Counted from the first letter of the stretch, positions 18,464 to 27,086 are shown. The stretch: 64,000 nt of DNA from Streptomyces alanosinicus (GCF_014650595.1 NZ_BMVG01000001.1:186001-250000); one strand, 5' to 3'. Translations and numbers: made by a program. Notes: generated by a model not told the origin, from the letters alone.

Positions 18464-20041
18464 GTGACCGAGGGGGCCGGCCTGGTTGCCGGGGACCTGC
18501 CGGACGAGCTGACCGCGGCCGAGGCGGGCATGTGGCAGGCCTTCCGCAACGGCAGTGTGTACGACCTGAGCAGCGGCGACGCCGTCGTGGACGACCCGCA
18601 CGGCGGCCATCCCTGGGGCCCGGAGCGCACGGTGCGGGCCCGGATCGTGGCCTGGCTGCTGCTGGACGGCCCGCCCGCGCTCGCGGGCCGGGTGTCCGCG
18701 CTGAAGCTGACCGGCGTGCGGATCACGGGCACCCTGGACCTGTCGGGCGGCACGGTACGGCCGTACGTCGAGCTGCGCGGCTGCCGCTTCGACGACGAGG
18801 TGCTGCTGCCGGAGGCCCGGTTCACCACCCTGCGCCTGGTGGACTGCGCGGTGCCCCGGCTGGAGGCGGCCCGGGTGCACACCGAGGGCGATCTGCATCT
18901 GCCGCGCTGCCGCTTCCAGAACGGGGTCCGGCTGACGGACGCGCACATCGGCACCGATCTGCTGCTCAACCAGGCGGTGGTGTACCGCGACCGCAGCGGG
19001 CGCTCGATCGCGGCGGACGGCATGACCGTCGGCCAGGACCTCCAGGCGGAGATGCTGGAGTCGCACGGCGAGCTGAGCCTGCGCGGCGCCAAGGTCGGGG
19101 TCTCGCTCAGCCTGCGCGGCGCCGTCCTCGACAACCCGTACTCCCGCTACGCCCTGAACGCGCCCCAGCTGACCGTGGAGCGCACCCTGTACCTGACCCC
19201 GGCCGGTGTGGGCAGCCCCCTGCTGAGTGGCACGACGCCCGCGCGCGGGACACGGATCCAGCCGTTCGAGTGCCGGGGCGGGCTGCGGCTGGACGACGGG
19301 CGGTTCGGGGACGCCGTCGACCTGGAGCGGGCGCGGTTCTCCTTCACCGACGACCAGGAGCTGTCGCTGCGCCGGACCCACGTGCCCGAACTGCGCTTCC
19401 TCTGCGACAGGCCGCAGCGCGGCAAGGTGGTGCTGTCCGGCGCGCGGGTCGTCAACCTGGTGGACCGGGCGGCGAGTTGGCCCGGCCCCGGCAATCTGCA
19501 CATGGCGGGCTTCGGCTACGAGAGCCTCGTCCCGCGCGGCCCGTTCCCGCTGACCGGCCGGCTGGACTGGGTGGCGGCGGCGACCGCCGAGTACGCCCCG
19601 GAGCCGTACGAGCGGCTGGCGGCGGTGCTGCGGGCGGCCGGGGAGGACGAGGACGCCCGGGAGGTGCTGCTCGCCAAGCAGCGCCGGCGCCGCGAGACAC
19701 TGCCGCTGGCCGCCAAGTCCTGGGGGTACGTCCAGGACTGGACGGTGGCCTACGGCTACCGTCCGGGGCGGGCCGCGGTGTGGATGGCGGTGCTGTGGGC
19801 GGCGGGCACGCTGGCGTTCGCGCACGCGGACCATCCGCCGGTGAACCACGACGGCCACCCGTACTGGAGCCCGGCCCTGTTCACGCTGGATCTGCTGCTG
19901 CCGGTGATCGACCTGGGCCAGGCCGGCCAGTGGCAGCTGCGCGGGGGCTGGCAGTGGCTGGCGGCCGCGATGATCATGATCGGCTGGATACTGGCGACGA
20001 CGGTGGCGGCGGGGGCGACCCGGTTGCTGCGCCGGGGCTGA
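18464..20041 (+). CDS. Beta-helix (pentapeptide-repeat-like) membrane protein
   Basis: The 525-residue product has no recognised enzymatic motif. Residues of about 60-330 show a repeating strand pattern with hydrophobic residues every second place (LDLSGGTVRPYVELRGCRF, LLLNQAVVYRD, SLSLRGAVLDN), which suggests a right-handed beta-helix like pentapeptide-repeat proteins. After a linker with a charged helix (YERLAAVLRAAGEDEDAREV) come two or three C-terminal transmembrane helices (about residues 430-450, 465-482 and 497-520). It may display a beta-helix at the membrane face. The GTG has AGGA 8 bases upstream. The gene is divergent from hisD. Confidence 0.7.
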   Translation: MTEGAGLVAGDLPDELTAAEAGMWQAFRNGSVYDLSSGDAVVDDPHGGHPWGPERTVRARIVAWLLLDGPPALAGRVSALKLTGVRITGTLDLSGGTVRPYVELRGCRFDDEVLLPEARFTTLRLVDCAVPRLEAARVHTEGDLHLPRCRFQNGVRLTDAHIGTDLLLNQAVVYRDRSGRSIAADGMTVGQDLQAEMLESHGELSLRGAKVGVSLSLRGAVLDNPYSRYALNAPQLTVERTLYLTPAGVGSPLLSGTTPARGTRIQPFECRGGLRLDDGRFGDAVDLERARFSFTDDQELSLRRTHVPELRFLCDRPQRGKVVLSGARVVNLVDRAASWPGPGNLHMAGFGYESLVPRGPFPLTGRLDWVAAATAEYAPEPYERLAAVLRAAGEDEDAREVLLAKQRRRRETLPLAAKSWGYVQDWTVAYGYRPGRAAVWMAVLWAAGTLAFAHADHPPVNHDGHPYWSPALFTLDLLLPVIDLGQAGQWQLRGGWQWLAAAMIMIGWILATTVAAGATRLLRRG

Positions 20042-20202
20042 ATGCCCCGGGCCGACCCGGTTTCCGCATATAGGCGGCATTTTCCGCACAGCGGGGGCAC
20101 AAAACCGGAACAGTCACCTTTTGCCGGTCCTTGACCTGTGGCCGTACAACTTTCCGCGACTTCGCCCAAGCCTCTGGCGCGCCCCCGACCTGCGGTCTTT
20201 CA

Positions 20203-21288
20203 ATGGTCGACACCATGGCTCTGCTGCCTTCGTTCATCCGCCCCACGCGGATGGCCAAACGCTCCGCGCACCTCGTCCCCGGCCTCTGTCCGGCCGGGGA
20301 CGAGGCCGTGCTCGACGCGCCCGACGACCGGCTCTCGCCCGCGCTGGTCGCGGCCGGCCGGGGCGAGTACGAGACCGCGGCCGGCCTGCTGGCCGCCACC
20401 CGCGCCACAGCGGCGTGGGAGAACCACGACCGGTACGCACTCCATCTCGCCGGCTTCGCCCGCTCCCGGCCCGAGTGGTTCGAGGCCTGGCGCGCGAGGG
20501 CGCCCGAGGATCCCGGCGCCCTGCTGGTCGGGGCGCAGCTGGCGGTGGACCGCGTCTGGCCCTCGCCGGCCCGCGCCGAGCTGCTCCGCGAGGTGAGCCC
20601 GCTCATCACTGCCGCCGCGCGCGCCGACGACCGCGACCCGGTGCCCTGGCGGATCGCCCTGGACCACGCGCGCGGCTCACGGGCCGGCCACCGGTACTTC
20701 GAAGAGCTGTGGGAGGCGGCCGTCCGGCGCGCCCCGCACCACTACGGCTGCCATGTGGCCGCGCTGCGCTATCTGGCCGACTCCTGTTGTGTGCTGTGGG
20801 GAGACGCCCCGCACCGGCCCCGTGCCTCGCACCATGAGTGCCTCGACTTCGCCGACCGGGCCGCACAGGACGCGCCCGCCGACTCGTTCGTCCAGGCGCT
20901 GCCGGCCCGCGCGGTCCTCGGCTATCTGATCGACGGCTGCGGCCCCGAGATCCCGCGCGAGCGGCTGGACGCCGCCGCCGACCGGGCGCTCACGCTGTCC
21001 GCGCGCTTCCCGGCGGCCGATCCATGGCCCGCCCAGATCCGCAACAAGCTCCTGTACGTCCTGCTGCGCCTGGACCGCTGGGAGGACGCCCGCGCGCAGC
21101 TGCGCCTGATCGGCCCGTACGCCACGTCGTTCCCGTGGGAGCGGTTCTCCGACGATCCGCTCGGCCACTTCCTGCGGCTGCGCGAGCACCTGGCGGCCGG
21201 CCCCGGGCCGGTTCCCACCGGCCTTGCGGCCTGCCTCGCACCCCCTCCCGGCGAGCACGGCGGACACGCCCGCGCCGACGACCACTAG
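20203..21288 (+). CDS. Conserved hypothetical TPR-like helical protein
   Basis: The product of about 361 residues is mostly alpha-helical with paired helices (LLAATRATAAWENHDRYALH, ARAELLREVSPLITAAARAD, RWEDARAQLRLIGPY) like tetratricopeptide repeats, so a scaffold role is possible. No catalytic motif is visible and I do not recognise a named family. The start is uncertain: ATG at 20203 or 20215 gives the conserved-looking SFIRPTRMAKRSAHLVPGL; neither has a clear ribosome-binding site. Its last codon and stop overlap the -10 box of the next gene. Confidence 0.55.
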   Translation: MVDTMALLPSFIRPTRMAKRSAHLVPGLCPAGDEAVLDAPDDRLSPALVAAGRGEYETAAGLLAATRATAAWENHDRYALHLAGFARSRPEWFEAWRARAPEDPGALLVGAQLAVDRVWPSPARAELLREVSPLITAAARADDRDPVPWRIALDHARGSRAGHRYFEELWEAAVRRAPHHYGCHVAALRYLADSCCVLWGDAPHRPRASHHECLDFADRAAQDAPADSFVQALPARAVLGYLIDGCGPEIPRERLDAAADRALTLSARFPAADPWPAQIRNKLLYVLLRLDRWEDARAQLRLIGPYATSFPWERFSDDPLGHFLRLREHLAAGPGPVPTGLAACLAPPPGEHGGHARADDH

Positions 21289-21291
21289 GCT
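21286..21291 (+). promoter_or_regulatory. Putative -10 box for leaderless LON-domain gene
   Basis: TAGGCT lies 8 bases before the GTG at 21300 and shares its TAG with the stop codon of the preceding gene. With no ribosome-binding site in front of the GTG, a leaderless mRNA is likely. The same hexamer in the same place precedes the gene at 9535. Confidence 0.45.
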
Positions 21292-21299
21292 GAGGCGTC

Positions 21300-22040
21300 G
21301 TGACCACCGTCCGTCTCCCGCTCTTCCCGCTGAACACCGTGCTGTTCCCGGGGCTCGTGCTGCCGCTGAACATCTTCGAGGAGCGCTATCGCGCCATGAT
21401 GCGCGAGTTGCTCAAGACCCCGGAGGACGAGCCGCGCCGGTTCGCCGTCGTGGCCATCCGCGACGGCCACGAAGTGGCGCCGAGCGCCCCCGGCATGCCC
21501 GACCCCACGGCCCAGCCCGCGCGGGGACCGGCCGCGGGCTTCGGCCCCGAGCCCCTCAAGGCCTTCCACGGGGTGGGCTGTGTCGCGGACGCAGCGACTG
21601 TCCGGGAGCGCGCCGACGGCACCTTCGAGGTGCTGGCGACGGGCACGACCCGGGTACGGCTGCTCTCCGTCGACGCGTCCGGACCGTTCCTCACGGCGGA
21701 GCTGGAGGAACTGCCGGAGGAGCCGGGCGACGAGGCGGGGGCGCTGGCCGAGGGGGTGCTGCGCTCCTTCCGCCAGTACCAGAAGCGGCTGGCGGGCGCG
21801 CGTGAGCGTTCGCTGTCCACCAGCGCCGAGCTGCCGGACGAGCCGAGCGTGGTGTCATATCTGGTGGCCGCCGCGATGGTGCACGACACCCCGACCAAGC
21901 AGCGGCTGCTCCAGGCACCCGACACCGCCTCCCGCCTCCGCGACGAGCTGAAACTCCTTCGCTCCGAGACGGCGATCATCCGTAGTCTGCCGTCACTGCC
22001 CGCGTTCGAACTGACCCGGACACCGACGAGCCTGAACTGA
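21300..22040 (+). CDS. LON peptidase substrate-binding domain protein
   Basis: The 246-residue product resembles only the N-terminal (LON, PUA-like) domain of Lon protease: RLPLFPLNTVLFPGLVLPLNIFEERYRAM at the start and a helical C-terminal half. It has no AAA+ or Ser-Lys protease domain. Stand-alone LON-domain proteins may recognise or deliver unfolded substrates, but their role is not known. It is followed at 44 bases by a YbaK deacylase gene, probably co-transcribed. Confidence 0.85.
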   Translation: MTTVRLPLFPLNTVLFPGLVLPLNIFEERYRAMMRELLKTPEDEPRRFAVVAIRDGHEVAPSAPGMPDPTAQPARGPAAGFGPEPLKAFHGVGCVADAATVRERADGTFEVLATGTTRVRLLSVDASGPFLTAELEELPEEPGDEAGALAEGVLRSFRQYQKRLAGARERSLSTSAELPDEPSVVSYLVAAAMVHDTPTKQRLLQAPDTASRLRDELKLLRSETAIIRSLPSLPAFELTRTPTSLN

Positions 22041-22084
22041 GAGCGCCGAGGAAGACGGTCCGGGAAGACAGCCGAGGAAGACGG

Positions 22085-22588
22085 ATGGCGAAGAAGGCGA
22101 AGAAGCAGCAGCAGTCCGGCGGCACGCCCGCGACGGTCGCCCTCACAACGGCCGGCATGGACTTCACGGTCCACTCCTACGACCACGACCCCTCCCACCC
22201 CTCCTACGGCGAGGAGGCCGCGGAGGCGATGGGCGTCTCCCCCGACCGCGTCTTCAAGACCCTGGTGGCGGACGTCGACGGCGCCCTGACGGTGGCGGTG
22301 GTCCCGGTCTCCGGCTCCCTGGACCTGAAGGCCCTGGCGGCGGCCGTGGGCGGCAAACGGGCGACGATGGCGGACCCGGCTCTGGCGGAACGCACCACCG
22401 GGTATGTGCGGGGCGGCATCTCCCCGCTCGGCCAGCGCAAGCGGCTGCCGACGGTCCTGGACGACTCGGCGAAGGCGCACGGGACGATCTGTTTGTCGGC
22501 GGGGCGCCGGGGCCTGGAGGTGGAGCTCTCGCCGGGAGACCTGGCACAGCTGACGAGCGCCGTCCTGGCACCCATCGGGAGAGGCTGA
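22085..22588 (+). CDS. ybaK: Cys-tRNA(Pro)/Cys-tRNA deacylase, YbaK/EbsC family
   Basis: YbaK hydrolyses cysteine wrongly attached to tRNA-Pro and works with prolyl-tRNA synthetase in the cytoplasm. The 167-residue single-domain product has the family core GVSPDRVFKTLVADVDG with the conserved Lys, KRATMADPALAERTTGYVRGGISPLGQR and the closing VLDDSA. The N-terminus MAKKAKKQQQSGGTP is a short basic extension. The ATG at 22085 is preceded by a GA-rich ribosome-binding region (GAGGAAGACGG). Confidence 0.9.
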   Translation: MAKKAKKQQQSGGTPATVALTTAGMDFTVHSYDHDPSHPSYGEEAAEAMGVSPDRVFKTLVADVDGALTVAVVPVSGSLDLKALAAAVGGKRATMADPALAERTTGYVRGGISPLGQRKRLPTVLDDSAKAHGTICLSAGRRGLEVELSPGDLAQLTSAVLAPIGRG

Positions 22589-22627
22589 CGACGGACGCCC
22601 ACCGAGGCGCCCGAGGGGGCTGCGCCT

Positions 22628-22672
22628 GGTGCGTCCTACGCCCGGCGTCCTGCACCCGGTGCGTCCTACGCC
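22628..22672. repeat. Direct repeat at the end of the DUF2567 gene
   Basis: GGTGCGTCCTACGCC occurs at 22628-22642 and again at 22658-22672, period 30. The second copy overlaps the last codons and stop of the DUF2567 gene, the first is in the intergenic gap after ybaK, so the gene end may have been duplicated. Confidence 0.6.
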
Positions 22673-23313
22673 TGGTGCGGATACGGCAGTTCGGGCTCGG
22701 GATCCCGGGGTCCGAACAGCGCCGTCAGCCCGAGGTGGACCACCAGCGCGCCCAGCGGCCACGCCAGCAGGGCACCCTTCGCCCCCAGCTTCAACGGCGC
22801 CGAGAAGGCGACCCCCTTCCCCGCCTGCTTCGCATGCGCGATCACATCGGACTCGGGGCCCAGCCACACCCCCAGCCGCCACGCCAGCACCGAACCGAGC
22901 AGCGCGCCGACCCCGAGCGCCACCACGGCGGGCACACCGCCACCGCGCCGCCACAGAAAGACGACCACGCCGCTGACGACCCCGAAGGCCAGCGCCAACA
23001 GGGTGAACGTGCCGTCCACGCCTATCGCCTGTTCCCCCTCGCTGTCCTTCAGATAGACGACCCAGCTCTTGTCGACCTCGTCGCCGACCAGCGGCACATG
23101 CGGCGCCAGCCACCACCACAGCAGCCCCAGCAGCACCCCGCCCAATGCCACGGCCACCGTGATGACGGCGGCCTCCCGCAGTTCGGTCTTCATCCCGGGG
23201 CCGTCCTGTTCGTACCAGCCCCCGCCCTGGGCCCCGGCGGACGGCGGCGCCTGCCAGACCTGGTGCGGGGAGTCGTCGTGCGGTGGCGGTGGCGGAGTCA
23301 GCGGTGCGGTCAT
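22666..23313 (-). CDS. DUF2567 family membrane protein
   Basis: The 215-residue product has a Pro-rich cytoplasmic N-terminus (MTAPLTPPPPPHDDSPHQVW) followed by four transmembrane helices (about 47-68, 100-122, 128-148 and 178-200). Residues HVPLVGDEVDKSWVVYLKDSEGEQAIGVDG form an extracytoplasmic loop that is the conserved part of DUF2567. The function is unknown. The ATG at 23313 is 35 bases after the stop of the ABC permease on the same strand, so it may belong to the transporter unit. Confidence 0.75.
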   Translation of the reverse strand: MTAPLTPPPPPHDDSPHQVWQAPPSAGAQGGGWYEQDGPGMKTELREAAVITVAVALGGVLLGLLWWWLAPHVPLVGDEVDKSWVVYLKDSEGEQAIGVDGTFTLLALAFGVVSGVVVFLWRRGGGVPAVVALGVGALLGSVLAWRLGVWLGPESDVIAHAKQAGKGVAFSAPLKLGAKGALLAWPLGALVVHLGLTALFGPRDPEPELPYPHQA

Positions 23314-23347
23314 CCTGACATCGTGCCAGGTCGCGCTGTGGGCCGCG

Positions 23348-24169
23348 TCACCGGACGGCCGCCCGGCGGTACGCCCAGGTCGCCACGGCCAGCGAGACCA
23401 CACCGACACCCGCGCAGACCCCCAGGTCGACCAGGACGACGGCCCAGTCCGGGTGCGCCTCGAAGGTGCGGGCGTAGGCCTCGACGCCGTAGGTCGACGG
23501 CAGCAGGTCCCGTGCCAGCCGGACGATCTCCGGCATCCGGTCGGCCGGCAGCACACCCAGCAGCAGCGCGGCCGACATGCCGAGCTGCCCGAGCAGCGTG
23601 GCCAGCTCGGGCCGTGGTGCGAGCAGCCCGCAGGCGGCGCCCAGCCCGGACAGCGCGGCCCCGGCCAGCGGGATCACGGCCAGCAGGACCCACAGGTTGG
23701 CGACCGGCAGCCCGAACAGCGCGCACCCGAAGGCGGCCGTCACCAGCGTTCCCGGCACCGTGAAGGAGGCGTACGCGGCCGCCGCGCCGAGCACCACCGC
23801 GGCCGGCGGCACCGGCAGGGTGGCGTAGTGATCGAGCCCGCCGCTGGCCCGCAGCTGGCCGAAGTACTGCGACAGCAGGTTCAGGGCCACATACGCGACG
23901 ACCAGCACCGACGAGCCCGCCACCACGGACTCGGCCTCACTGCCGCTGTCCACGACACCCCGCATCATCACGGCGATACCGACGGACTGGAACGTCGCCA
24001 CGAACAGCAGCGGGATCCGCGCCACCCGGGCCCGGGACAGCTGCGCCCGGTAGACGGCCGCCAGCGACGGCCACAGCCGCGCGGGCGGCCCGAGTTCGGC
24101 CGCGCCCCGTGCCGTCTCGGTCACGGCCGGGGCACCGCCCGGCAGAACCTCCGCGGGTACGACACTCAC
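23348..24169 (-). CDS. ABC-2 type transporter permease
   Basis: The 273-residue product has about six transmembrane helices in the ABC-2 pattern and works with the ATPase encoded just upstream. GTG at 24169 is preferred because GAGGAAGAGGAG, a strong ribosome-binding site, lies 9 bases upstream. A longer frame to ATG 24238 would translate a 21-bp tandem repeat into a low-complexity Arg-rich segment and has no such site. Substrate unknown; related two-gene exporters move drugs, lipids or peptides. Confidence 0.8.
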   Translation of the reverse strand: MSVVPAEVLPGGAPAVTETARGAAELGPPARLWPSLAAVYRAQLSRARVARIPLLFVATFQSVGIAVMMRGVVDSGSEAESVVAGSSVLVVAYVALNLLSQYFGQLRASGGLDHYATLPVPPAAVVLGAAAAYASFTVPGTLVTAAFGCALFGLPVANLWVLLAVIPLAGAALSGLGAACGLLAPRPELATLLGQLGMSAALLLGVLPADRMPEIVRLARDLLPSTYGVEAYARTFEAHPDWAVVLVDLGVCAGVGVVSLAVATWAYRRAAVR

Positions 24170-24186
24170 GTCGAGCTGCTCCTCTT

Positions 24187-24228
24187 CCCTACGGCGGTCG
24201 CGTAGCTCCCTACGGCAGTCGCGTAGAC
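24187..24228. repeat. Two tandem 21-bp palindromic units between the ABC genes
   Basis: The units 24187-24207 and 24208-24228 are identical except at three positions. Each contains CTACGGCRGTCGCGTAG, whose ends CTACG and CGTAG pair. A third partial unit (CCCATACGCATCG) follows. They lie between the ATPase stop and the permease ribosome-binding site. Confidence 0.75.
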
Positions 24229-24254
24229 CCATACGCATCGCACGGCCGCCGCGC

Positions 24255-25268
24255 TCACGCCTTCACCAGCCCCTGCCGGGCCGCACCGCCGAGCGCCAGA
24301 TAGACGTCCTCCAGGCTGGGCGTGGCGAGGGTGAAGTCGTCCAGGGCGGCGAAGGCGGCCCCGCCGGTCACGGTGGCGACGACGGCCCGGGCCTCCTCGG
24401 GCGCGAGCCGCAGCGTCCAGCGCCGGCCGGACTCGACCGCGCGCTCGCGCAGCGCGGTGACCTCGGGCACCTCCAGCGGCGCCCGCTCCCGCCACACCAG
24501 CTCGACCCGCACCTCGCCGGCGACCTGTTCCTTCAGTCCGGCGGGGGTGTCGCAGGCGATGACCCGCCCCTGGTCGAGTACGGCGACCCGGTCGAGCACG
24601 GTCTCGGCCTCGATGACGTTGTGGGTGACCAGCAGCACGGTCGTACCGCGCTCGGCGCGTCGCCGGTCCACGGCCGCCCAGACCGCGCGCCGGGCGACCG
24701 GGTCCATGCCGGTGGTCGGCTCGTCGAGCACGAGCAGCGGCCGCTCGCCGACGAGGGCGGCGGCGAGGCAGGCGAGCCTGCGCTGGCCGCCGGACAGCTT
24801 CTTCAGCGGTCGCCCGGCGATCGGCGTGAGCCCCAGCTCCTCCAGTACGGCGTCCCGCTCGGCCCGCGCCCGCGTCACCTCCAGGCCACGCAGGCGTCCG
24901 GTGGTCTCGGCGGCGAGGGAGACGGTCAGCTCGTCCAGCGCGGAGGACTCCTGACCGAGGTAGGCGAGCAGGCGCGCGGCCCGCTCGGGGTAGCGGACGA
25001 TGTCGTGCCCGAGGATCTCGACGCTGCCGGTGTCCGGCCGGAGCAGCCCGGTGAGCTGTCGTACGAGGGTGGACTTGCCGGCGCCGTTCGGCCCGAGCAG
25101 CCCGAAGACCTCGCCGCGCCGCACCGCCAGCTCGACCCCGTCGGTGGCCCGTACCGCGGGGGTGCCGGGCGCGCCACGCCGGCCCTTCACGGCCGGATAG
25201 CTCTTGCCGAGCCCGCGCACGCGTACGACCTCGTCCTGCCGAGGTGCCGGTGTCACGCGCGTACTCAC
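24255..25268 (-). CDS. ABC transporter ATP-binding protein
   Basis: The 337-residue ATPase has the Walker A motif GLLGPNGAGKST, the signature KKLSGGQRRLA, Walker B LLVLDEPTTGMDP and the switch His in LLVTHNVIEAE. A C-terminal extension of about 90 residues follows, as in DrrA-type exporters. It would power the permease at 23348-24169. GTG at 25268 has no ribosome-binding site, but TAGTCT sits 8 bases upstream as a possible -10, so the transcript may be leaderless; GTG at 25256 is an alternative. Confidence 0.88.
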   Translation of the reverse strand: MSTRVTPAPRQDEVVRVRGLGKSYPAVKGRRGAPGTPAVRATDGVELAVRRGEVFGLLGPNGAGKSTLVRQLTGLLRPDTGSVEILGHDIVRYPERAARLLAYLGQESSALDELTVSLAAETTGRLRGLEVTRARAERDAVLEELGLTPIAGRPLKKLSGGQRRLACLAAALVGERPLLVLDEPTTGMDPVARRAVWAAVDRRRAERGTTVLLVTHNVIEAETVLDRVAVLDQGRVIACDTPAGLKEQVAGEVRVELVWRERAPLEVPEVTALRERAVESGRRWTLRLAPEEARAVVATVTGGAAFAALDDFTLATPSLEDVYLALGGAARQGLVKA

Positions 25269-25365
25269 AAGGGACGAGACTACGGGGTGGTGGCGCTTTA
25301 CCCGCCCTTGGGGGCGCATCCGTACGCGACCCGTAAGAATCCCCCGCCGCCGTGTCCCGGGCCGT

Positions 25366-26595
25366 TCACTCCCCCGCCGACGCGCTCTCCGCCGCGGCCG
25401 GTACGTCGATCTCCCGCCAGAACCCCGCCCGAATGGCGTAGCGGTCGTGTTCGTCGATCTGGTCGTCCTTGTGGGCGAGCAGCCCGAAGCGTGCGGCGTA
25501 CCGCAACAGTTCGCCGTCGATGCGGTGCGGGATGCGCGGATACAGCTGCGACAGCTTCTGCAGATGGCCCTGGTCGCCGAGCCGGGACATCCAGCGGCGG
25601 GCGAAGACCTGCCCCACCTCGTACGGGTCGCCGCCGACGGTGGTGATGTCCTCCTCGCGGTCGGCCCAGCGCTGCTCGGCCGTGGTGAGCTGGGCGAGCG
25701 TCGGCATGGAGGCGACCTCGGGCGGCTCGGCGACGGCGCCCGGCCGGTCCACCCAGCCCTTGTCGGAGGACCAGCGCAGGGTCGCGGTCGCGGGGTGCTG
25801 CACGGGCTGGGCGCCGGGGGCGCGCAGCCCGGCGAGGTCCTTCGGGGTGGGAACGCCGCCCTTGGCGGCGGCCCGCTCCTGGGTGCCGTTCCCCGTCCCC
25901 GCGCCGGCCTCCGGGGGCGGGCCCTGCTCGGCGGCCCGCTCGGCCGTCGCGGAGAGGGCGGACTCGGGCAGCGGCGCGGACAGGATCGCGGCGATCTCTG
26001 GCCGGGGCACGGGCGGCGGGGCGCAGACGCCGGTCAGTTCCTTGGCGCGGACGGCCTGGGTGATCCAGGCCCGGTCCAGGACACGCCGCTCGTCGGCCTC
26101 GGCGACCAGGTCCTCGGACTGGTTGTAGTCGCCGTCGGCGGCCTGTACGGCCCACAGGTGGACGGCGACGCCGTGTTCCTTGGCGGCCATCATGCCGGGC
26201 AGCAGATCACCGTCGCCGGTGACGAGGACGACGTCGGAGCAGGCGCGATTGCGGGCCAGTTCGGTCAGCTCGGCGTGCATGGCGGCGTCGACGCCCTTCT
26301 GCGCCCAGCGTCCGTCACTGCGCGTGAGGGCGCCCAGCCGGACCGTGACTCTGGGCATCACCCGCAGCCGGCGGTGCTCCGGCTGGGGAACCCGGTCCGG
26401 GGCGCCGTCGAACCAGTAGATGCGCAGCAGTGGACGCTCGGTCTCCGACTCGGCGCGTTCACGCAGCGCCTGGATCAGCGCGGTGTGGTCGACGGTGATC
26501 CGGGACCGCGAGGGCTCACCCGCGAGGAGGCTGGCGGCTGCCCCCAGCAGATACCCGGCGTCCACCAGGACGATGCAGCGGTCCACGCGACTCAC
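25366..26595 (-). CDS. NYN-domain protein, putative RNase
   Basis: The 409-residue product begins with a NYN (PIN-like) domain. CIVLVDAGYLLG holds the first conserved Asp, KGVDAAMHAEL the second and VLVTGDGDLLPGMMAAKEHG the third, which together would bind Mg2+ in a nuclease active site. Residues of about 180-280 are Pro/Ala-rich linker, followed by a C-terminal helical domain (DPYEVGQVFARRWMSRLGD...) of unknown type. An RNA-cleaving role is inferred from the fold. It reads away from the small gene at 26812 and is upstream of the ABC genes on the same strand. Confidence 0.8.
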   Translation of the reverse strand: MSRVDRCIVLVDAGYLLGAAASLLAGEPSRSRITVDHTALIQALRERAESETERPLLRIYWFDGAPDRVPQPEHRRLRVMPRVTVRLGALTRSDGRWAQKGVDAAMHAELTELARNRACSDVVLVTGDGDLLPGMMAAKEHGVAVHLWAVQAADGDYNQSEDLVAEADERRVLDRAWITQAVRAKELTGVCAPPPVPRPEIAAILSAPLPESALSATAERAAEQGPPPEAGAGTGNGTQERAAAKGGVPTPKDLAGLRAPGAQPVQHPATATLRWSSDKGWVDRPGAVAEPPEVASMPTLAQLTTAEQRWADREEDITTVGGDPYEVGQVFARRWMSRLGDQGHLQKLSQLYPRIPHRIDGELLRYAARFGLLAHKDDQIDEHDRYAIRAGFWREIDVPAAAESASAGE

Positions 26596-26722
26596 CCTCT
26601 TCCCGGGAGGTTTTGCTTCGGACTTCCTTCGAGTCTGCCCGACGGCACGGAGGTTAACGGCCCGAACTCGATCTTCGGCGTGGCGTTTGCGGCTCGCGCT
26701 CGCCCACCACCCCTGTCACACA

Positions 26723-26735
26723 CGGTAATTATCCG
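26723..26735 (+). promoter_or_regulatory. AT-rich near-palindrome in the NYN/small-protein intergenic region
   Basis: CGGTAATTATCCG is a nearly palindromic, AT-rich island in GC-rich DNA, 77 bases before the small-protein gene and 128 bases before the NYN gene. It may be a -10 region or an operator. The rest of the 216-base gap shows no other clear signal apart from the AGGAGG site at 26798. Confidence 0.35.
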
Positions 26736-26811
26736 ACATGCGCCTGATGTCAGCGTATGTGAATCTGGTCCCGGTCCTGGCCCCTAGATCCCCCACAGGA
26801 GGCAGATCACC

Positions 26812-26976
26812 ATGGCCAAGAACAAGAAGCAAGATCGTAAGCAGTCCCAGTCCGAGCACGCGCAGCAGCAGGCCCAGCGTTCGTCGCTGGAGTCGCAGTC
26901 CGAGCACCGGCAGAGCGACGTGACACCCTCGGACGTGGCGCGCAAGGGCAAGCAGAAGACCTTCGGCCACAACTAA
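26812..26976 (+). CDS. Small basic hydrophilic protein of unknown function
   Basis: The 54-residue product (MAKNKKQDRKQSQSEHAQQQ...) is composed almost only of Lys, Arg, Gln, Ser, Glu and His and lacks any hydrophobic core, so it is probably disordered. A perfect AGGAGG ribosome-binding site 8 bases upstream of the ATG and codon use with G/C third positions argue that it is translated. Hydrophilic proteins of this type are conserved in Streptomyces without known function. A bidirectional terminator follows at 27004-27032. Confidence 0.75.
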   Translation: MAKNKKQDRKQSQSEHAQQQAQRSSLESQSEHRQSDVTPSDVARKGKQKTFGHN

Positions 26977-27003
26977 AGGGCAGTTGAAGCCCAGGCACAC
27001 AGG

Positions 27004-27032
27004 AGGGGCGCACCCATGGCGGGTGCGCCCCT
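27004..27032. terminator. Bidirectional terminator between the small protein and dnaE
   Basis: Perfect 12-base arms AGGGGCGCACCC and GGGTGCGCCCCT enclose ATGGC. It lies between convergent genes and can serve both. Confidence 0.8.
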
Positions 27033-27086
27033 TCGTCCACGACCTGGTGCGGTGACCGGTGTTCCCGGCCGGGTGCGGTGGCCGGG

